DNA of 64,000 nucleotides from Xanthobacteraceae bacterium (GTDB lineage: Bacteria > Pseudomonadota > Alphaproteobacteria > Rhizobiales > Xanthobacteraceae). Shown in pieces: positions 8,547 through 21,095 of the stretch. The translations under genes and the position numbers were made by a program. The stretch lies in NCBI GenBank assembly GCA_019745775.1, contig JAIESR010000081.1:1-64000 (forward strand). The letters run 5' to 3'. Position 1 is the stretch's first letter. Each line of letters begins with the position of its first letter. The notes under the pieces are model-generated. The model saw only the letters and a program-made list of their open reading frames with translations, was not told where the DNA came from and made no database searches.

Positions 8547-9956
8547 TTACGCCGAGTAGTACATCTCGAACTCGACCGGGTGCGGGGTGTGCTCGAAGCG
8601 GATCACTTCCGTCATCTTCAGCTCGATGTAGCTGTCGATGAAGTCGTCGTCGAACACGCCGCCGGCCTTCAGGAAGGCGCGGTCCTTGTCGAGTTCCTCA
8701 AGCGCCTGGCGGAGCGAGCCGCAGACGGTCGGGATGTTCTTCAGCTCGGCCTTGGGCAGGTCGTAGAGGTCCTTGTCCATCGCCGATCCCGGATCGAGCT
8801 TGTTCTTGACGCCGTCGAGGCCGGCCATCGTCATGGCGGCGAAGCCGAGATACGGGTTGCACATCGGATCCGGGAAGCGGACCTCGACGCGCTTGGCCTT
8901 CGGATTGTTGGTCCACGGGATACGGCAGGAGGCCGAGCGGTTGCGCGCCGAATAGGCGAGCAGCACCGGCGCTTCGAAGCCGGGGACCAGGCGCTTGTAG
9001 GAGTTGGTGGTTGGGTTGGTGAAGGCGTTGATCGCCTTCGCGTGCTTGATGATGCCGGCGATGTAGGAGAGGCAGGTCTCCGACAGGTCGGCATACTTGT
9101 TGCCCGCGAACACCGGCTTGCCGTCCTTCCAGATCGACTGGTGGCAGTGCATGCCCGAGCCGTTGTCGCCGTAGACCGGCTTCGGCATGAAGGTCGCGGT
9201 CTTGCCGTAGATGTTGGCGACCTGCTGGATGCAGTACTTATAGATCTGCATGCGGTCGGCCATGATCGTGAGCGGCGAGAACTTCAGGCCGAGCTCGTGC
9301 TGGGCCGACGCCACCTCGTGGTGGTGCTTCTCGACCACGCAGCCCATGCGCGCCATCGCGCCGAGCATTTCCGAGCGCATGTCCTGGGCGGTGTCCTGCG
9401 GCGGCACCGGGAAGTAGCCCTTCTTGGTGCCGACGTGGTGACCGAGATTGCCGCCTTCGTACTCGGTGTCGGAGTTGGTCGGGAACTCGAGCGAGTCGAG
9501 CTTGAAGCCGGTGTTGTAGGGCTCGGCGGCGTATTTGACGTCGTCGAAGATGAAGAACTCGGCTTCCGGACCGAAGAAGATGGTGTCGCCGATGCCCATC
9601 GACTTCACCATGCCCTCGGCCTTCTTGGCGATGCCGCGCGGATCGCGGTTGTAGGGCTCACCGGTGGTCGGCTCGAGCACGTCGCAGACGATCGACATGG
9701 TGGTCTCGGCGAAGAACGGATCGATGGTGGCGGTGACCGGGTCCGGCATCAGGCACATGTCGGACTCGTTGATCGCCTTCCAGCCCGCGATCGAGGAGCC
9801 GTCGAACATTTGACCTTCGGCGAACGTTTCCTCTTCGATGAGAGAAACGTCGAACGTGACGTGCTGCCACTTGCCCCGCGGGTCGGTGAAACGGAAATCG
9901 ACGTATTTCACGTCGTTGTCCTTGATCATTTTCAGGACGTCTTTGGCCGTCGTCAT
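8547..9956 (-). CDS. glnA: Glutamine synthetase type I
   Basis: This 469-residue enzyme makes glutamine from glutamate, ammonia and ATP. It is the standard dodecameric GSI length. The N-terminal beta-grasp part is '[16 protein letters not shown]' near residue 17. The catalytic domain holds '[13 protein letters not shown]', the '[14 protein letters not shown]' ATP/glutamate-site motif and 'NRSASCRIP'. The adenylylation site KDLYDLP is present, with Tyr398 as the target of GlnE, so activity should be reversibly shut off in nitrogen excess. The ATG at 9956 (MTTAKDV) is chosen, and upstream in-frame methionines add residues not seen in the family. It lies 72 bases downstream of glnB on the same strand, the usual glnBA operon. 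Confidence 0.98.
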   Translation of the reverse strand: MTTAKDVLKMIKDNDVKYVDFRFTDPRGKWQHVTFDVSLIEEETFAEGQMFDGSSIAGWKAINESDMCLMPDPVTATIDPFFAETTMSIVCDVLEPTTGEPYNRDPRGIAKKAEGMVKSMGIGDTIFFGPEAEFFIFDDVKYAAEPYNTGFKLDSLEFPTNSDTEYEGGNLGHHVGTKKGYFPVPPQDTAQDMRSEMLGAMARMGCVVEKHHHEVASAQHELGLKFSPLTIMADRMQIYKYCIQQVANIYGKTATFMPKPVYGDNGSGMHCHQSIWKDGKPVFAGNKYADLSETCLSYIAGIIKHAKAINAFTNPTTNSYKRLVPGFEAPVLLAYSARNRSASCRIPWTNNPKAKRVEVRFPDPMCNPYLGFAAMTMAGLDGVKNKLDPGSAMDKDLYDLPKAELKNIPTVCGSLRQALEELDKDRAFLKAGGVFDDDFIDSYIELKMTEVIRFEHTPHPVEFEMYYSA

Positions 9957-10028
9957 GGAATGCATACCTCTTGTTGCTAGCGGCATCGCTGGAAGGCGGG
10001 GCGCGCCGGGAACTGCGCGTCCAGCGCA

Positions 10029-12279
<2,251 letters not shown>

Positions 12280-12358
12280 ATCCAGAGGGCATCGCAGCAC
12301 CTGATTTGACGTCAACCGCAACGCGCCGCCCTTCGGCCGAAGAGTCTTTAGAAGAACC

Positions 12359-13720
12359 ATGCAAGTCACAGAAACAGTTTCCGACGGCCTCAAGCGCGAA
12401 TTCCAGGTGACGGTCCCGGCGGCCGATCTCGAAACCCGGATGGCGGGGCGGCTCAACGAGCTGAAGGATCGCGTGCAGCTACGCGGCTTCCGGCCCGGCA
12501 AGGTACCGGTGAACCACCTGCGCAAGGTCTATGGCCGCTCGGTGATGGCGGAGACCGTCGAGACCGTGATCCGCGAGCTCAACGCGCAGATCGTCGAGGA
12601 GCGCGGACTTCGGCTCGCGCGCGAGCCCAAGGTGACGATCCCGAACGAGGAGACGGAAGTCGACCGCGTCATCAGCGGCAAGGCCGATCTCGCCTATACG
12701 CTTTCGTTCGAGGTGCTGCCCGCGATCACGCTCGCCGATTTCAGCACCATCAAGCTGGAGAAGCTGGTCGCCGAGGTCGCCGACAGCGAAGTCGACGACG
12801 CGCTCAAGCAGATCGCCGAGCAGAACAAGCCATATGAGGCCAAAGGCGAGGGCGCCAAGGTCGAGAGCAACGACCGCGTGGTCATCGACTTCGTCGGGCG
12901 CGTCGATGGGGCGGTGTTCCCCGGCGGCACCGGCAATGACGTCGCCGTCACCGTCGGCTCGAACCAGTTCATCCCCGGCTTTGAAGAGCAGCTTGTCGGT
13001 CTCGGCGTCGGCGAGACCAAAGTCGTCAAGGTGACCTTCCCGGAGGGCTATCCGACCGAAACGCTCGCCGGCAAAGCCGCCGAGTTCGACGTTACCGCGA
13101 AGTCGATCGAGGCGCCGAAAGAGGTCGCCATCGACGACGCGTTTGCCAAGTCGCTTGGTCTCGAGTCGCTCGAGAAGGTGAAGGATGCCGTCAAGGACCG
13201 CATCGCGCGCGAGCACGCGACCATGAGCCGGCAGAAGCTCAAGCGCAAACTGCTTGATCAACTGGACGCCATGCACAAGTTCACCCCGCCCCCGACCCTG
13301 GTTGAGGACGAGTTCAACTCGATCTGGACCACCATCGAAGGTGACCTCAAGCGCCAGAACCGGACCTTTGCCGACGAGGGCACCACGGAGGAGAAGGCGC
13401 GCGAGGAGTACCGCGCGATCGCCGAGCGGCGCGTGCGCCTCGGCCTGCTGCTCGCCGAGATCGGCGACAAGAACAGCATCAAGGTCTCCGACGAGGAGAT
13501 CCAGCGCGCGATCGTCGAGCGCGCGCGCCAGATCCCCGGCCGCGAGCAGGAGGTCTGGGACTACTACCGCAAGAATCCGCAGGCGGTGGCCGGCATCCGC
13601 GCCCCGATCTACGAAGAGAAGGTGGTCGACTTCCTGCTCGAGCTTGCCAAGGTCACCGACAAGACCGTGACCAAGGAAGAGCTGTTCGAGGAAGAAGAGG
13701 ACGAGACCGCCAAGGCATAG
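12359..13720 (+). CDS. tig: Trigger factor, ribosome-associated chaperone
   Basis: The 453-residue product binds at the ribosome exit tunnel and shields nascent chains. The N-terminal ribosome-binding domain carries the signature GFRPGKVP at residues 43-50. The FKBP-type prolyl isomerase domain spans about 165-245 ('VVIDFVGRVDG', 'GSNQFIPGFEEQL', 'VTFPEGYP'). The helical chaperone domain follows, with an acidic end (EEEEDETAKA). Length and start are normal for the family. A hairpin terminator follows about 40 bases after the stop, so it is not co-transcribed with clpP, which lies 4.9 kb away instead of next door. Confidence 0.98.
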   Translation: MQVTETVSDGLKREFQVTVPAADLETRMAGRLNELKDRVQLRGFRPGKVPVNHLRKVYGRSVMAETVETVIRELNAQIVEERGLRLAREPKVTIPNEETEVDRVISGKADLAYTLSFEVLPAITLADFSTIKLEKLVAEVADSEVDDALKQIAEQNKPYEAKGEGAKVESNDRVVIDFVGRVDGAVFPGGTGNDVAVTVGSNQFIPGFEEQLVGLGVGETKVVKVTFPEGYPTETLAGKAAEFDVTAKSIEAPKEVAIDDAFAKSLGLESLEKVKDAVKDRIAREHATMSRQKLKRKLLDQLDAMHKFTPPPTLVEDEFNSIWTTIEGDLKRQNRTFADEGTTEEKAREEYRAIAERRVRLGLLLAEIGDKNSIKVSDEEIQRAIVERARQIPGREQEVWDYYRKNPQAVAGIRAPIYEEKVVDFLLELAKVTDKTVTKEELFEEEEDETAKA

Positions 13721-13728
13721 CGGCTGCC

Positions 13729-13758
13729 AAGGCGCAATGTAACAAGGCGCAATGTAAC
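13729..13758. repeat. Two tandem copies of a 15-base unit
   Basis: AAGGCGCAATGTAAC occurs at 13729-13743 and again, identically, at 13744-13758, just before the tig terminator. It looks like a recent slippage duplication in noncoding DNA. Confidence 0.9.
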
Positions 13759-13795
13759 AAGCGGCGGCGAGGAAGCCTCGGCCGCCGCTTTAAGT
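13759..13795 (+). terminator. Terminator between convergent tig and the lectin-like gene
   Basis: AAGCGGCGG (13759-13767) pairs with CCGCCGCTT (13782-13790). The stem is extended inward by CGAGG/CCTCG, with one bulged G and a three-base loop. TTTAAGTTT follows on the plus strand. On the minus strand the tail is weaker, but it may serve both genes. Confidence 0.82.
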
Positions 13796-13809
13796 TTGCG
13801 TCGGTCAAG

Positions 13810-14478
13810 TCAGTTGGCGACGAAGCAGTAGAGCAGTCCGGCGCCGCCGGACGAGATCAGGTTGTCCTGACTGCATCCGCGCGAGCCGTGCGACGAATTC
13901 CACGACGTCATATGCCGCGTGGTCTTCTTCAGGCCGCTGCGGTCGTGATGGCCGACGATGGCGGAGCCTTCGCCACTGCTGGTCCAGTTGTTGCAGGTCG
14001 TGTCGCCGCCCGCGGTCGAATACAGGCCCTGCGGGTCGGAGCCGGTCAGGATGTCGTGCTGATTGGGCTTGTCGCCGCTGCCGCCGACCACGTCGCCTTT
14101 CTCGGTCAGCGCCGTCTGCTTGTTGATGTTGACGTTGTCCGAGTGCAGGTCGGTGATGCTTTTCGCCACCATCACGCCCTTGGCGTTGTGCCACGGGCCC
14201 TTGCCGATACGTTCGCGCGCGTTCTCGCCGGCGTCGCCCTTCGGCAGCGTCGTGCTCAGATAGGCCCTCCAGTTGGTCTCCTTCGAGCCGGCGGCCTTGG
14301 CGAGCGCCGCGCAGTGCGCGTCGGCGCCCGCGATCCCGCCGAGGTCGGCGCCTTTCCCGAGCCCGACGCTGGTGATGAAAAACGTCATGCCGGGCTGCTG
14401 GGCGTGTACTGACGCCGCCACGACGACGGCCGCAGCCGCCACGGCAGCGAACAAAGAAACACCGAGTCTCTTGGTCAT
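13810..14478 (-). CDS. Secreted lectin-like protein (DUF1554 / endostatin-like fold)
   Basis: The 222-residue product has a clear signal peptide (LFAAVAAAAVVVAASVHAQ). Its mature domain starts 'MTFFITSVGLGKGADLGG', followed by 'ADAHCAALAKAAG', 'NWRAYLSTT', 'ARERIGKGPWHNAKGVMVA' and a C-terminal 'GGAGLLYCFVAN'. This pattern is what I know from DUF1554 and related lectin/endostatin-like extracellular domains. Ligand binding is likely but unproven. GGGAGG five bases before the ATG at 14478 fixes the start, and the longer frame upstream is not plausible. It sits in the accessory stretch between tig and clpP with no operon partner. Confidence 0.72.
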   Translation of the reverse strand: MTKRLGVSLFAAVAAAAVVVAASVHAQQPGMTFFITSVGLGKGADLGGIAGADAHCAALAKAAGSKETNWRAYLSTTLPKGDAGENARERIGKGPWHNAKGVMVAKSITDLHSDNVNINKQTALTEKGDVVGGSGDKPNQHDILTGSDPQGLYSTAGGDTTCNNWTSSGEGSAIVGHHDRSGLKKTTRHMTSWNSSHGSRGCSQDNLISSGGAGLLYCFVAN

Positions 14479-14636
14479 ACGATCCTCCCTCTCACTACGC
14501 CGGCCGTCGGTACAAGCGTGCGGCCGCCACGGAAGGCTATGCTTTTCGCGGATGGCTGGGAAGTGACGATGCCGGCCGGCTGGCTGTTGGCAAAGGGCGC
14601 ATTTCGCGGCTAGCCGTTGCAGGCTAAGCTCTCGAT

Positions 14637-15608
14637 ATGCCGGTTTTGCTTCGCGCATCGACCATCCTTGCGGCGCTGTTCTGCGTAGCGCCGTCCTCGC
14701 TGTTCGCGCAGGACAACTACCCCAATCGTCCGGTCCGGGTGATCGTGCCGCTCGCCGCCGGCGGCTCCGCCGACGTGATCCCGCGCCTGGTGGCCGAGAA
14801 GCTCACGCAGCGTTTCGGCCAGGCCTTCGTGATCGAGAACCGGCCCGGTGCGACCGGCGGCGTCGGGGCGGAGGTGGTCGCCAAGGCGGAGCCGGATGGC
14901 TACACGGTGCTGGCGACGACGCCGCCCGTGCTCGTCATCAACGAGAGCCTCTACCGCAAGATCTCCTACGACCCGCGCGCGTTCGTGCCGGTGTCGATCG
15001 TGTCGGCGCTGTCGAACGTGCTGGCGGTCAGCAACAAGGCGCCGTTCACGACGCTCGACGGCATGATCGCTTTCGCGAAAGCCAATCCCGACAAGCTCAA
15101 CTATGCGTCGCCCGGGCTGGGCAGTTCGCAGCACCTCGCCATGGAGTGGCTCAAGTCGCTCGCCGGCATCAAGCTCACGCACGTGCCTTACAACGGCACC
15201 GGCCCGGCGTTGAACGATGTGATCGCCGGCCACGTCGATCTCATGTTCGCCGGCGCGGTCTCGGTGTTACCGCTGATGGCCGGCGGCCGGCTGCGCGGCA
15301 TCGCGGTCGACAGCGAGAAACGGATGCTCGAACTACCCGACACGCCGACGGTGGCGGAGACGTTCCCGGGTTACGTGGTGACGAGCTGGAACGCCGTGGT
15401 GGCGCCGCCGAAAACCGACGCCGCCATCGTCGCGAAGCTCTCGGCGGCGATCGCCGAGGTGGTGCGGATGCCCGACGTCAGCAAGCGGTTGCGCGACATG
15501 ACGGCCGTTCCGATCGGCAACACGCCCGCCGAAGCCGCCAAGCAGATCGCAGCAGAACGCGAGCGCTGGCACAAGATCATCGTCTCGGCCGGCATCAAGC
15601 CACAGTGA
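14637..15608 (+). CDS. Tripartite tricarboxylate transporter receptor (Bug/TctC family)
   Basis: This 323-residue periplasmic binding protein has a signal peptide ending near FAQ and the Bug family landmarks: 'NYPNRPVRVIVPLAAGGSAD', 'VIENRPGATGGVGAEVVAKA', 'DGYTVLATTPP' and 'LTHVPYNGTGPALND'. Bug proteins bind small carboxylates and deliver them to TctAB permeases, or act in sensing. No TctA or TctB gene is near, as is typical for the large orphan Bug families of this lineage. It converges on the LysR gene with three bases between the stops. Confidence 0.9.
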   Translation: MPVLLRASTILAALFCVAPSSLFAQDNYPNRPVRVIVPLAAGGSADVIPRLVAEKLTQRFGQAFVIENRPGATGGVGAEVVAKAEPDGYTVLATTPPVLVINESLYRKISYDPRAFVPVSIVSALSNVLAVSNKAPFTTLDGMIAFAKANPDKLNYASPGLGSSQHLAMEWLKSLAGIKLTHVPYNGTGPALNDVIAGHVDLMFAGAVSVLPLMAGGRLRGIAVDSEKRMLELPDTPTVAETFPGYVVTSWNAVVAPPKTDAAIVAKLSAAIAEVVRMPDVSKRLRDMTAVPIGNTPAEAAKQIAAERERWHKIIVSAGIKPQ

Positions 15609-15611
15609 GCC

Positions 15612-16508
15612 TTACGCCGCGAGCTGTGCCTTCAGCAGCGGCCCGGCGAAGTCGATGAAGGCGCGCAGCTTCAGCGGCAGCAATCCCTGGCCGGCATGGA
15701 CCAGGCTGACCGGCCAAGGCGCCGGCTCGAACGCCTCCAGCACCAGTGCCAGCGTGCCGGAACGCAGCGCGCCCGCGACCTGGTAGCCGAGCACGCGCGT
15801 CACGCCGACGGACGCGATCGCAGCGTCGATCGCCGCTTCGGCCGTGTTGACGGTGAGCCGTGAGTGGATCGGAACCGACAGCGCGGATTTGCCTTCGCGG
15901 AATTGCCAGTGATCGGGCGCGGTCAGCCCGTGAAAGGTGATGCAGTCGTGCTTGGTCAGGTCGTCAGGACGCTTCGGTGTGCCGCGCGCGGCGAAATAAT
16001 CCGGGCTCCCGCACACCACGCGCCTGATGGCGCCGACGCGGGTTGCGACCAGGCTGGAGTCGGGCAATTCGCCGATGCGAACCGCGAGGTCGACGTCGTG
16101 CTCCTGCAGGTTGACCACGCTGTCGGCAAGCGTGAGACGCACATCGATGTCGGGATAGGTTTTCAAAAACGCGATCACGACCGGCAGCACGTGCAGCCGC
16201 CCGAACACGATCGGAGCGGCAATGACGAGGTCGCCGCGCGGTGCGGCGTATTCGCCTGACGCTGCCCGCTCGGCCTCGCCGATGTCGTCGAGGATGCGCT
16301 TGCAGGCGGCGACGTAAGCACGGCCCGCTTCGGTCAGGGTAAGCCGCCGGCTCGTGCGGTTCACGAGCCGGGTGCGCAGGTGCGCTTCGAGTTCCGAGAC
16401 CTTCCGGCTGACCGTCGCGAGCGGCATGCCGAGCTTGCGCGACGCCGCCGACAGGCTGCCGGTTTCGACCGCCGCAAGCAGGGTGGACATGGATTCGAGG
16501 CGGTCCAT
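15612..16508 (-). CDS. LysR-family transcriptional regulator
   Basis: The 298-residue product has an N-terminal winged helix-turn-helix (residues about 1-60: 'AVETGSLSAASRKLGMPLAT', 'VSELEAHLRTRLVNRTSRR') and a C-terminal periplasmic-binding-like effector domain from about 90 ('GDLVIAAPIVFGRLHVLP', 'VDLAVRIGELPDSSL'). The sequence is close to the LysR group that often controls a divergent oxidoreductase. It is divergent from the flavin-binding gene at 16625 across a 116-base gap, so regulation of that gene and of itself is the simplest inference. The effector is unknown. Confidence 0.93.
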   Translation of the reverse strand: MDRLESMSTLLAAVETGSLSAASRKLGMPLATVSRKVSELEAHLRTRLVNRTSRRLTLTEAGRAYVAACKRILDDIGEAERAASGEYAAPRGDLVIAAPIVFGRLHVLPVVIAFLKTYPDIDVRLTLADSVVNLQEHDVDLAVRIGELPDSSLVATRVGAIRRVVCGSPDYFAARGTPKRPDDLTKHDCITFHGLTAPDHWQFREGKSALSVPIHSRLTVNTAEAAIDAAIASVGVTRVLGYQVAGALRSGTLALVLEAFEPAPWPVSLVHAGQGLLPLKLRAFIDFAGPLLKAQLAA

Positions 16509-16624
16509 CAGGCTTCCGAAAAATGGAAGGGTAGATACAGGATTTAGTGACTACCGGCCGTCGGCGGAAGGGGCCAGTTAGGAGATCGCCGGGCCCCGTG
16601 GGCCACGCACCAAGGGCCGACACC

Positions 16625-17254
16625 ATGAATCCCGCCCACCCCTTTTCGAGCGACGTCGCGTTCACCCCGTCGGTCAAGGCGCTGCAAGCGCGCAAAGGCT
16701 CCCGCGACGCCTATGCGCGTGCCGAGGAGCGCGGTGGCTGGCAGACCCGGATCACGCCCGACCTCGCGGCGTTCGTCGCGGCGCAGACCAGCGTGTTCCT
16801 CGCCACCGTCAATGCCGAAGGCCAGCCCTATATCCAGCACCGCGGCGGGCCGGCTGGCTTTCTGCGCGTGCTCGACGACAAGACCATCGCCTTCGCCGAC
16901 TTTGCCGGCAACCGCCAGTACATCACGCAAGGCAACCTCGCTGACAATCCGAAGGCGCATCTGTTCCTGATCGACTACGCGCATCGGCGTCGTGTGAAGA
17001 TCTGGGGCGAGGCCCGTGTCGTGGAGGGCGACGATGCGCTGACGGCGGAATTGATGCCGAAATCCTACAAGGCGCGGCCCGAGCAGGTGATCCTGTTCAC
17101 GGTGTCGGCCTGGGACGCGAATTGTCCGCAGCACATTCCGCAGCGGTTCGAAGCAGAAGACGTCGCGGCCGCGATCGCGCAACGCGACCGCCGGATCGAG
17201 GCGTTACAGGCGGAGGTCGAGCGGCTGCGCACGGCGGCAACCGCCGCGCCTTAG
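16625..17254 (+). CDS. Pyridoxamine 5'-phosphate oxidase-like FMN-binding protein
   Basis: This 209-residue protein has the split-barrel flavin-binding fold of PNPOx-like proteins: 'VFLATVNAEGQPYIQHRGG' near residues 60-78, 'IAFADFAGNRQYITQGNL', and 'HLFLIDYAHRRRVKIWGEA' near 115-133. The last 25 residues are a short coiled coil (QRDRRIEALQAEVERLR). Members reduce diverse small molecules or bind flavin or haem. True pyridoxamine phosphate oxidase activity is not implied. The ATG at 16625 is preferred over an upstream ATG at 16547 that lies in the divergent promoter. Its stop overlaps the stop of the convergent Sel1 gene by three to four bases. Confidence 0.85.
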   Translation: MNPAHPFSSDVAFTPSVKALQARKGSRDAYARAEERGGWQTRITPDLAAFVAAQTSVFLATVNAEGQPYIQHRGGPAGFLRVLDDKTIAFADFAGNRQYITQGNLADNPKAHLFLIDYAHRRRVKIWGEARVVEGDDALTAELMPKSYKARPEQVILFTVSAWDANCPQHIPQRFEAEDVAAAIAQRDRRIEALQAEVERLRTAATAAP

Positions 17255-18078
17255 AAGCAGAGTTTGGTCACCACCTTGCCCTGCTTGTCCCGGATCGCCC
17301 AGCGACAGCGGGCGCTTTCAAGCGCGGCCTTGGCGTCTTCGTTGCCGAGCGCGGCAGCGCGCTCGTAATAGGCTTTGGCGGCGCTCGCATCCTGCGGCCC
17401 GCCGCGGCCGCTTTGCGCGAACGCGCCCAGCCGCTCCAGGGCCCCGGCATGGTTCTGCGCGGCGGCCTTTTCGAACCATGCGCGCGCGGTGACGTCGTCT
17501 GATGCCGTCAGCCCGAGCTGGTATTGCGCTTCAGCGGATCCCGACTCGGCGGCTTTGGTGAACAGCGCTCGCGACTGCGGGTCGGATGGTGGTGCGCCGC
17601 CCGACAGCGCCGCGAGATTGGTGACGCCGCGCGGATTGCCGCCCTGCGCCGCGCGCTCGAACAGCGCACGCGCCTGCGCCGCGTCTTGCGGCACGCCGGT
17701 GCCGGTGCCGAACATCACGCCGAGTTCGACCATGGCGGTGGTGCTGCCTTTGTCGATCGCCTTGCGATAGGCGCCGACCGCCTCCGGATATTGCCGGTTG
17801 GCGGCGTGCGCGCGGCCGAGCTGATACATCGCGCGGCGCGATTTGGCGGCGGCGGTTCGGCAATATTGAATCGCGGTCGGGATGTCGGACGGCGCGATCT
17901 CGCGGACGCCTGCGACGCTCGCCGGCTTGTCCGGATCGCTCGGGTCGGCGGCGACGCGATCGCACAGCGCGAGGTCCGCCGGTTGCGCGCGGGTCGCCGG
18001 ATCGACCGCGAGCCCGAGCACCGTGAAGGCGACGCCCATGGCCCGGACAAGCGACACCGCATCCGATCGAATGGACAT
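17251..18078 (-). CDS. Secreted Sel1-like repeat (TPR-type) protein
   Basis: The 275-residue product starts with an N-terminal export signal (MGVAFTVLGLAVDPATRAQ), followed by a cysteine-containing segment 'CDRVAADPSDPDKPASV'. At least five helical pairs of Sel1/TPR type run from about residue 80 to 255, for example 'ARALFERAAQGGNPRGV', 'SRALFTKAAESGSAEAQYQLG', 'ARAWFEKAAAQNHAGALERLG' and 'AKAYYERAAALGNEDA'. Such repeats form protein-binding superhelices. The ATG at 18078 has a GGGGGA stretch before it. It is divergent from the zinc-finger/clpP operon. Its target protein is unknown. Confidence 0.83.
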   Translation of the reverse strand: MSIRSDAVSLVRAMGVAFTVLGLAVDPATRAQPADLALCDRVAADPSDPDKPASVAGVREIAPSDIPTAIQYCRTAAAKSRRAMYQLGRAHAANRQYPEAVGAYRKAIDKGSTTAMVELGVMFGTGTGVPQDAAQARALFERAAQGGNPRGVTNLAALSGGAPPSDPQSRALFTKAAESGSAEAQYQLGLTASDDVTARAWFEKAAAQNHAGALERLGAFAQSGRGGPQDASAAKAYYERAAALGNEDAKAALESARCRWAIRDKQGKVVTKLCF

Positions 18079-18388
18079 GATCCCCCTCGGCTGCGTGCCC
18101 CGGCGGTTCTGCTGGCCGATATATGACCTTAGAGCGAGCGGCCGCGGGCCAGCAAGCAGGGCCAAGCGGCCGAAAACGGGTCCGACACGGATTAGCCAAG
18201 GGTAGGGGGTGCGACACCCGCCCGCGCACCATATCTACGGACGTGTGGGGCTCCTTGGGTAAGCCCGGTGCCGTGCCCTACCGCGTGCCTCACTGTGACC
18301 AGACTTTAAGGTTGATTGCCGAGTTACAGTCCGGTTGGGTCCTGGCGTAATGCTTTGGCCGGACGAATCGTGGATAAGGAGCCCCGAC
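18079..18388. other. Divergent promoter region of the Sel1 gene and the clpP operon
   Basis: This 310-base gap separates two divergent genes and so must hold promoters in both directions. TTGATT at 18312-18317 is a possible -35 box, but no convincing -10 element stands 16-18 bases away. The ribosome site ATAAGGAG at 18373-18380 belongs to the zinc-finger gene. No further small gene is supported. Confidence 0.5.
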
Positions 18389-18607
18389 ATGACCGACCTG
18401 CGGCCCGGCTCGGCCTTGGCGCGGGTCGGGCGTCTGTTCCGGTCGCCGCTCGCGTGCTCGTTCTGCGGCCGGGATGCCCACCAGGTGGATCGCCTTGTCG
18501 CCGGCGCGTCCGCGCATATCTGTGATGACTGCATAACCAAGTGTCTCGACGTCCTGGAGCGACATCCGAAGGACAAGAGGCGTCCGAACGAGGCAGACCG
18601 TCCATGA
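18389..18607 (+). CDS. Stand-alone ClpX-type C4 zinc-binding domain protein
   Basis: The 72-residue product consists almost only of a ClpX N-terminal zinc-binding domain. Cysteines are arranged as CSFC (residues about 25-28) and CDDC (about 47-50). The flanking residues ([18 protein letters not shown]) align directly with those of ClpX in this window ([18 protein letters not shown]). There is no AAA+ part. In ClpX this domain dimerises and recruits adaptors and some substrates. A free copy could therefore act as an adaptor, a competitor or a regulator (inference). ATAAGGAG eight bases before the ATG fixes the start. Its TGA overlaps the ATG of clpP in an ATGA arrangement, so its synthesis is tied to that of the protease. 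Confidence 0.88.
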   Translation: MTDLRPGSALARVGRLFRSPLACSFCGRDAHQVDRLVAGASAHICDDCITKCLDVLERHPKDKRRPNEADRP

Positions 18608-19242
18608 GGGACCCGCTCAACGTCTATAACAGCTTCTTCATCCCGAGCGTCGAGGAGGTCACCGCGCGCGGTTCGATCCGCTACGACATCTTCTCGCGGC
18701 TTCTGAAGGAGCGCATCATCTTCATTCCCGGTCCGATCGACGACACCATGTCGACGCTGATCGTGGCACAGCTTCTGTTCCTGGAAGCCGATAATCCGAA
18801 AAAAGAGATCGCGATGTACATCAACTCGCCCGGCGGCGTCGTGACGTCGGGGCTCGCGATCTACGACACCATGCAGTTCATCCGCTCGCCGGTTTCGACG
18901 CTGTGCGTCGGGCAGGCGGCGTCGATGGGTTCGCTGTTGCTCGCGGCGGGCAAGGCCGGCATGCGCTTCTCGCTCCCCAACTCGCGCATCATGCTGCATC
19001 AGCCGTCCGGCGGGTTCCAGGGGCAGGCGACAGACATCATGCTGCACGCGCAGGAGATACTGAACATCAAGAAGCGGCTGAACGACATCTACGTCAAGCA
19101 CACCGGCCAGACGCTGAAGAAGATCGAGGATGCGCTCGAGCGCGATTACTTCCTGACAGGTGAGATGGCGGTCGAGTGGGGCGTGGTCGACAAAGTGATT
19201 GAGCGGCGGCCCGACGATCCGGCAGCGCTCAAGGTCGTCTGA
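18604..19242 (+). CDS. clpP: ATP-dependent Clp protease proteolytic subunit
   Basis: The 212-residue serine peptidase forms the tetradecameric chamber that works with ClpX or ClpA. The catalytic serine is Ser107 in '[14 protein letters not shown]', the histidine His132 in 'IMLHQPSGG', and the aspartate lies near residue 181. The N-terminal axial loop is normal. The ATG at 18604 overlaps the stop of the zinc-finger gene by four bases. A longer start inside that gene is not needed. ClpX follows after 262 bases with its own ribosome site, so it probably also has its own promoter. Confidence 0.98.
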   Translation: MRDPLNVYNSFFIPSVEEVTARGSIRYDIFSRLLKERIIFIPGPIDDTMSTLIVAQLLFLEADNPKKEIAMYINSPGGVVTSGLAIYDTMQFIRSPVSTLCVGQAASMGSLLLAAGKAGMRFSLPNSRIMLHQPSGGFQGQATDIMLHAQEILNIKKRLNDIYVKHTGQTLKKIEDALERDYFLTGEMAVEWGVVDKVIERRPDDPAALKVV

Positions 19243-19504
19243 TAGCGCAGCGCGGATTCAGGCCGCGGCAGGATAGTGTTCCCTGGTCACGGGGGTCAAA
19301 AAGCTGCCATGAGCCTGAATTTTCATCATTAATAGATTCTTGATTATCGCTGGGCTACCGTGCTTCGCTAGCAGTGAGATGGTCAGGATAAGGGCAAATT
19401 ACCTAGGGATGTGTGGCATCCATGCTACGGACTCTTAGGGGCGCCCTTGTTATGGTTGGAATGACCGGCTCGCAGCCACGGCGGCGCGCCGATGGAGACA
19501 GGGA

Positions 19505-20779
<1,275 letters not shown>

Positions 20780-21095
20780 GGACCGGACATGACGCCGCCA
20801 GCGTCATAATTCCGATTCGTGCCAGGGGCCGTCCCCGGGGCGGTTCCGCCCCCGTTATTTGCCTGAATTTTCAGGCTTACTTGACTCCCCGGCCGGCCAT
20901 CGCCACCTAATAGTGCCGATGAAATAGTACGAAGAATCTCTAGGTTTTCGGGGAGGGTTTCGTACCCACCCTCCGGCACACGGCATATCCCTCTCTCGCC
21001 GCCGTGTTTCCCTTCCCCGGCCTTCCGGCACTCGACCGTCAATGCCGCACTCCGCGGGTTGCGGGCGAGGGGCACAACAACAAGGAACTTGGGCC
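20780..21095. other. clpX-lon spacer with a terminator, a palindrome and the lon leader
   Basis: This 316-base spacer has no gene. From left to right it contains the clpX terminator (20837-20859), a perfect inverted repeat GCCTGAATTTTCAGGC at 20861-20876, a CTTGAC hexamer at 20880-20885 with an AT-rich block (CCTAATAG) at 20906-20913, and the AAGGA ribosome site of lon at 21082-21086. The CTTG and CCTAAT blocks recall heat-shock promoter halves, but they are about 22 bases apart, which is too far for the usual consensus. Confidence 0.5.
20837..20859 (+). terminator. Probable clpX terminator
   Basis: GGGGCG (20837-20842) pairs with CGCCCC (20847-20852) around a four-base loop and is followed by CGTTATTT. 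It begins 58 bases after the clpX stop. Confidence 0.6.

Noticed and set aside
20880-20914. Possible heat-shock sigma promoter before lon (CTTG ... CCTAATAG)
   Set aside because: The two boxes are about 22 bases apart, not the 17-18 expected, so it was not called.
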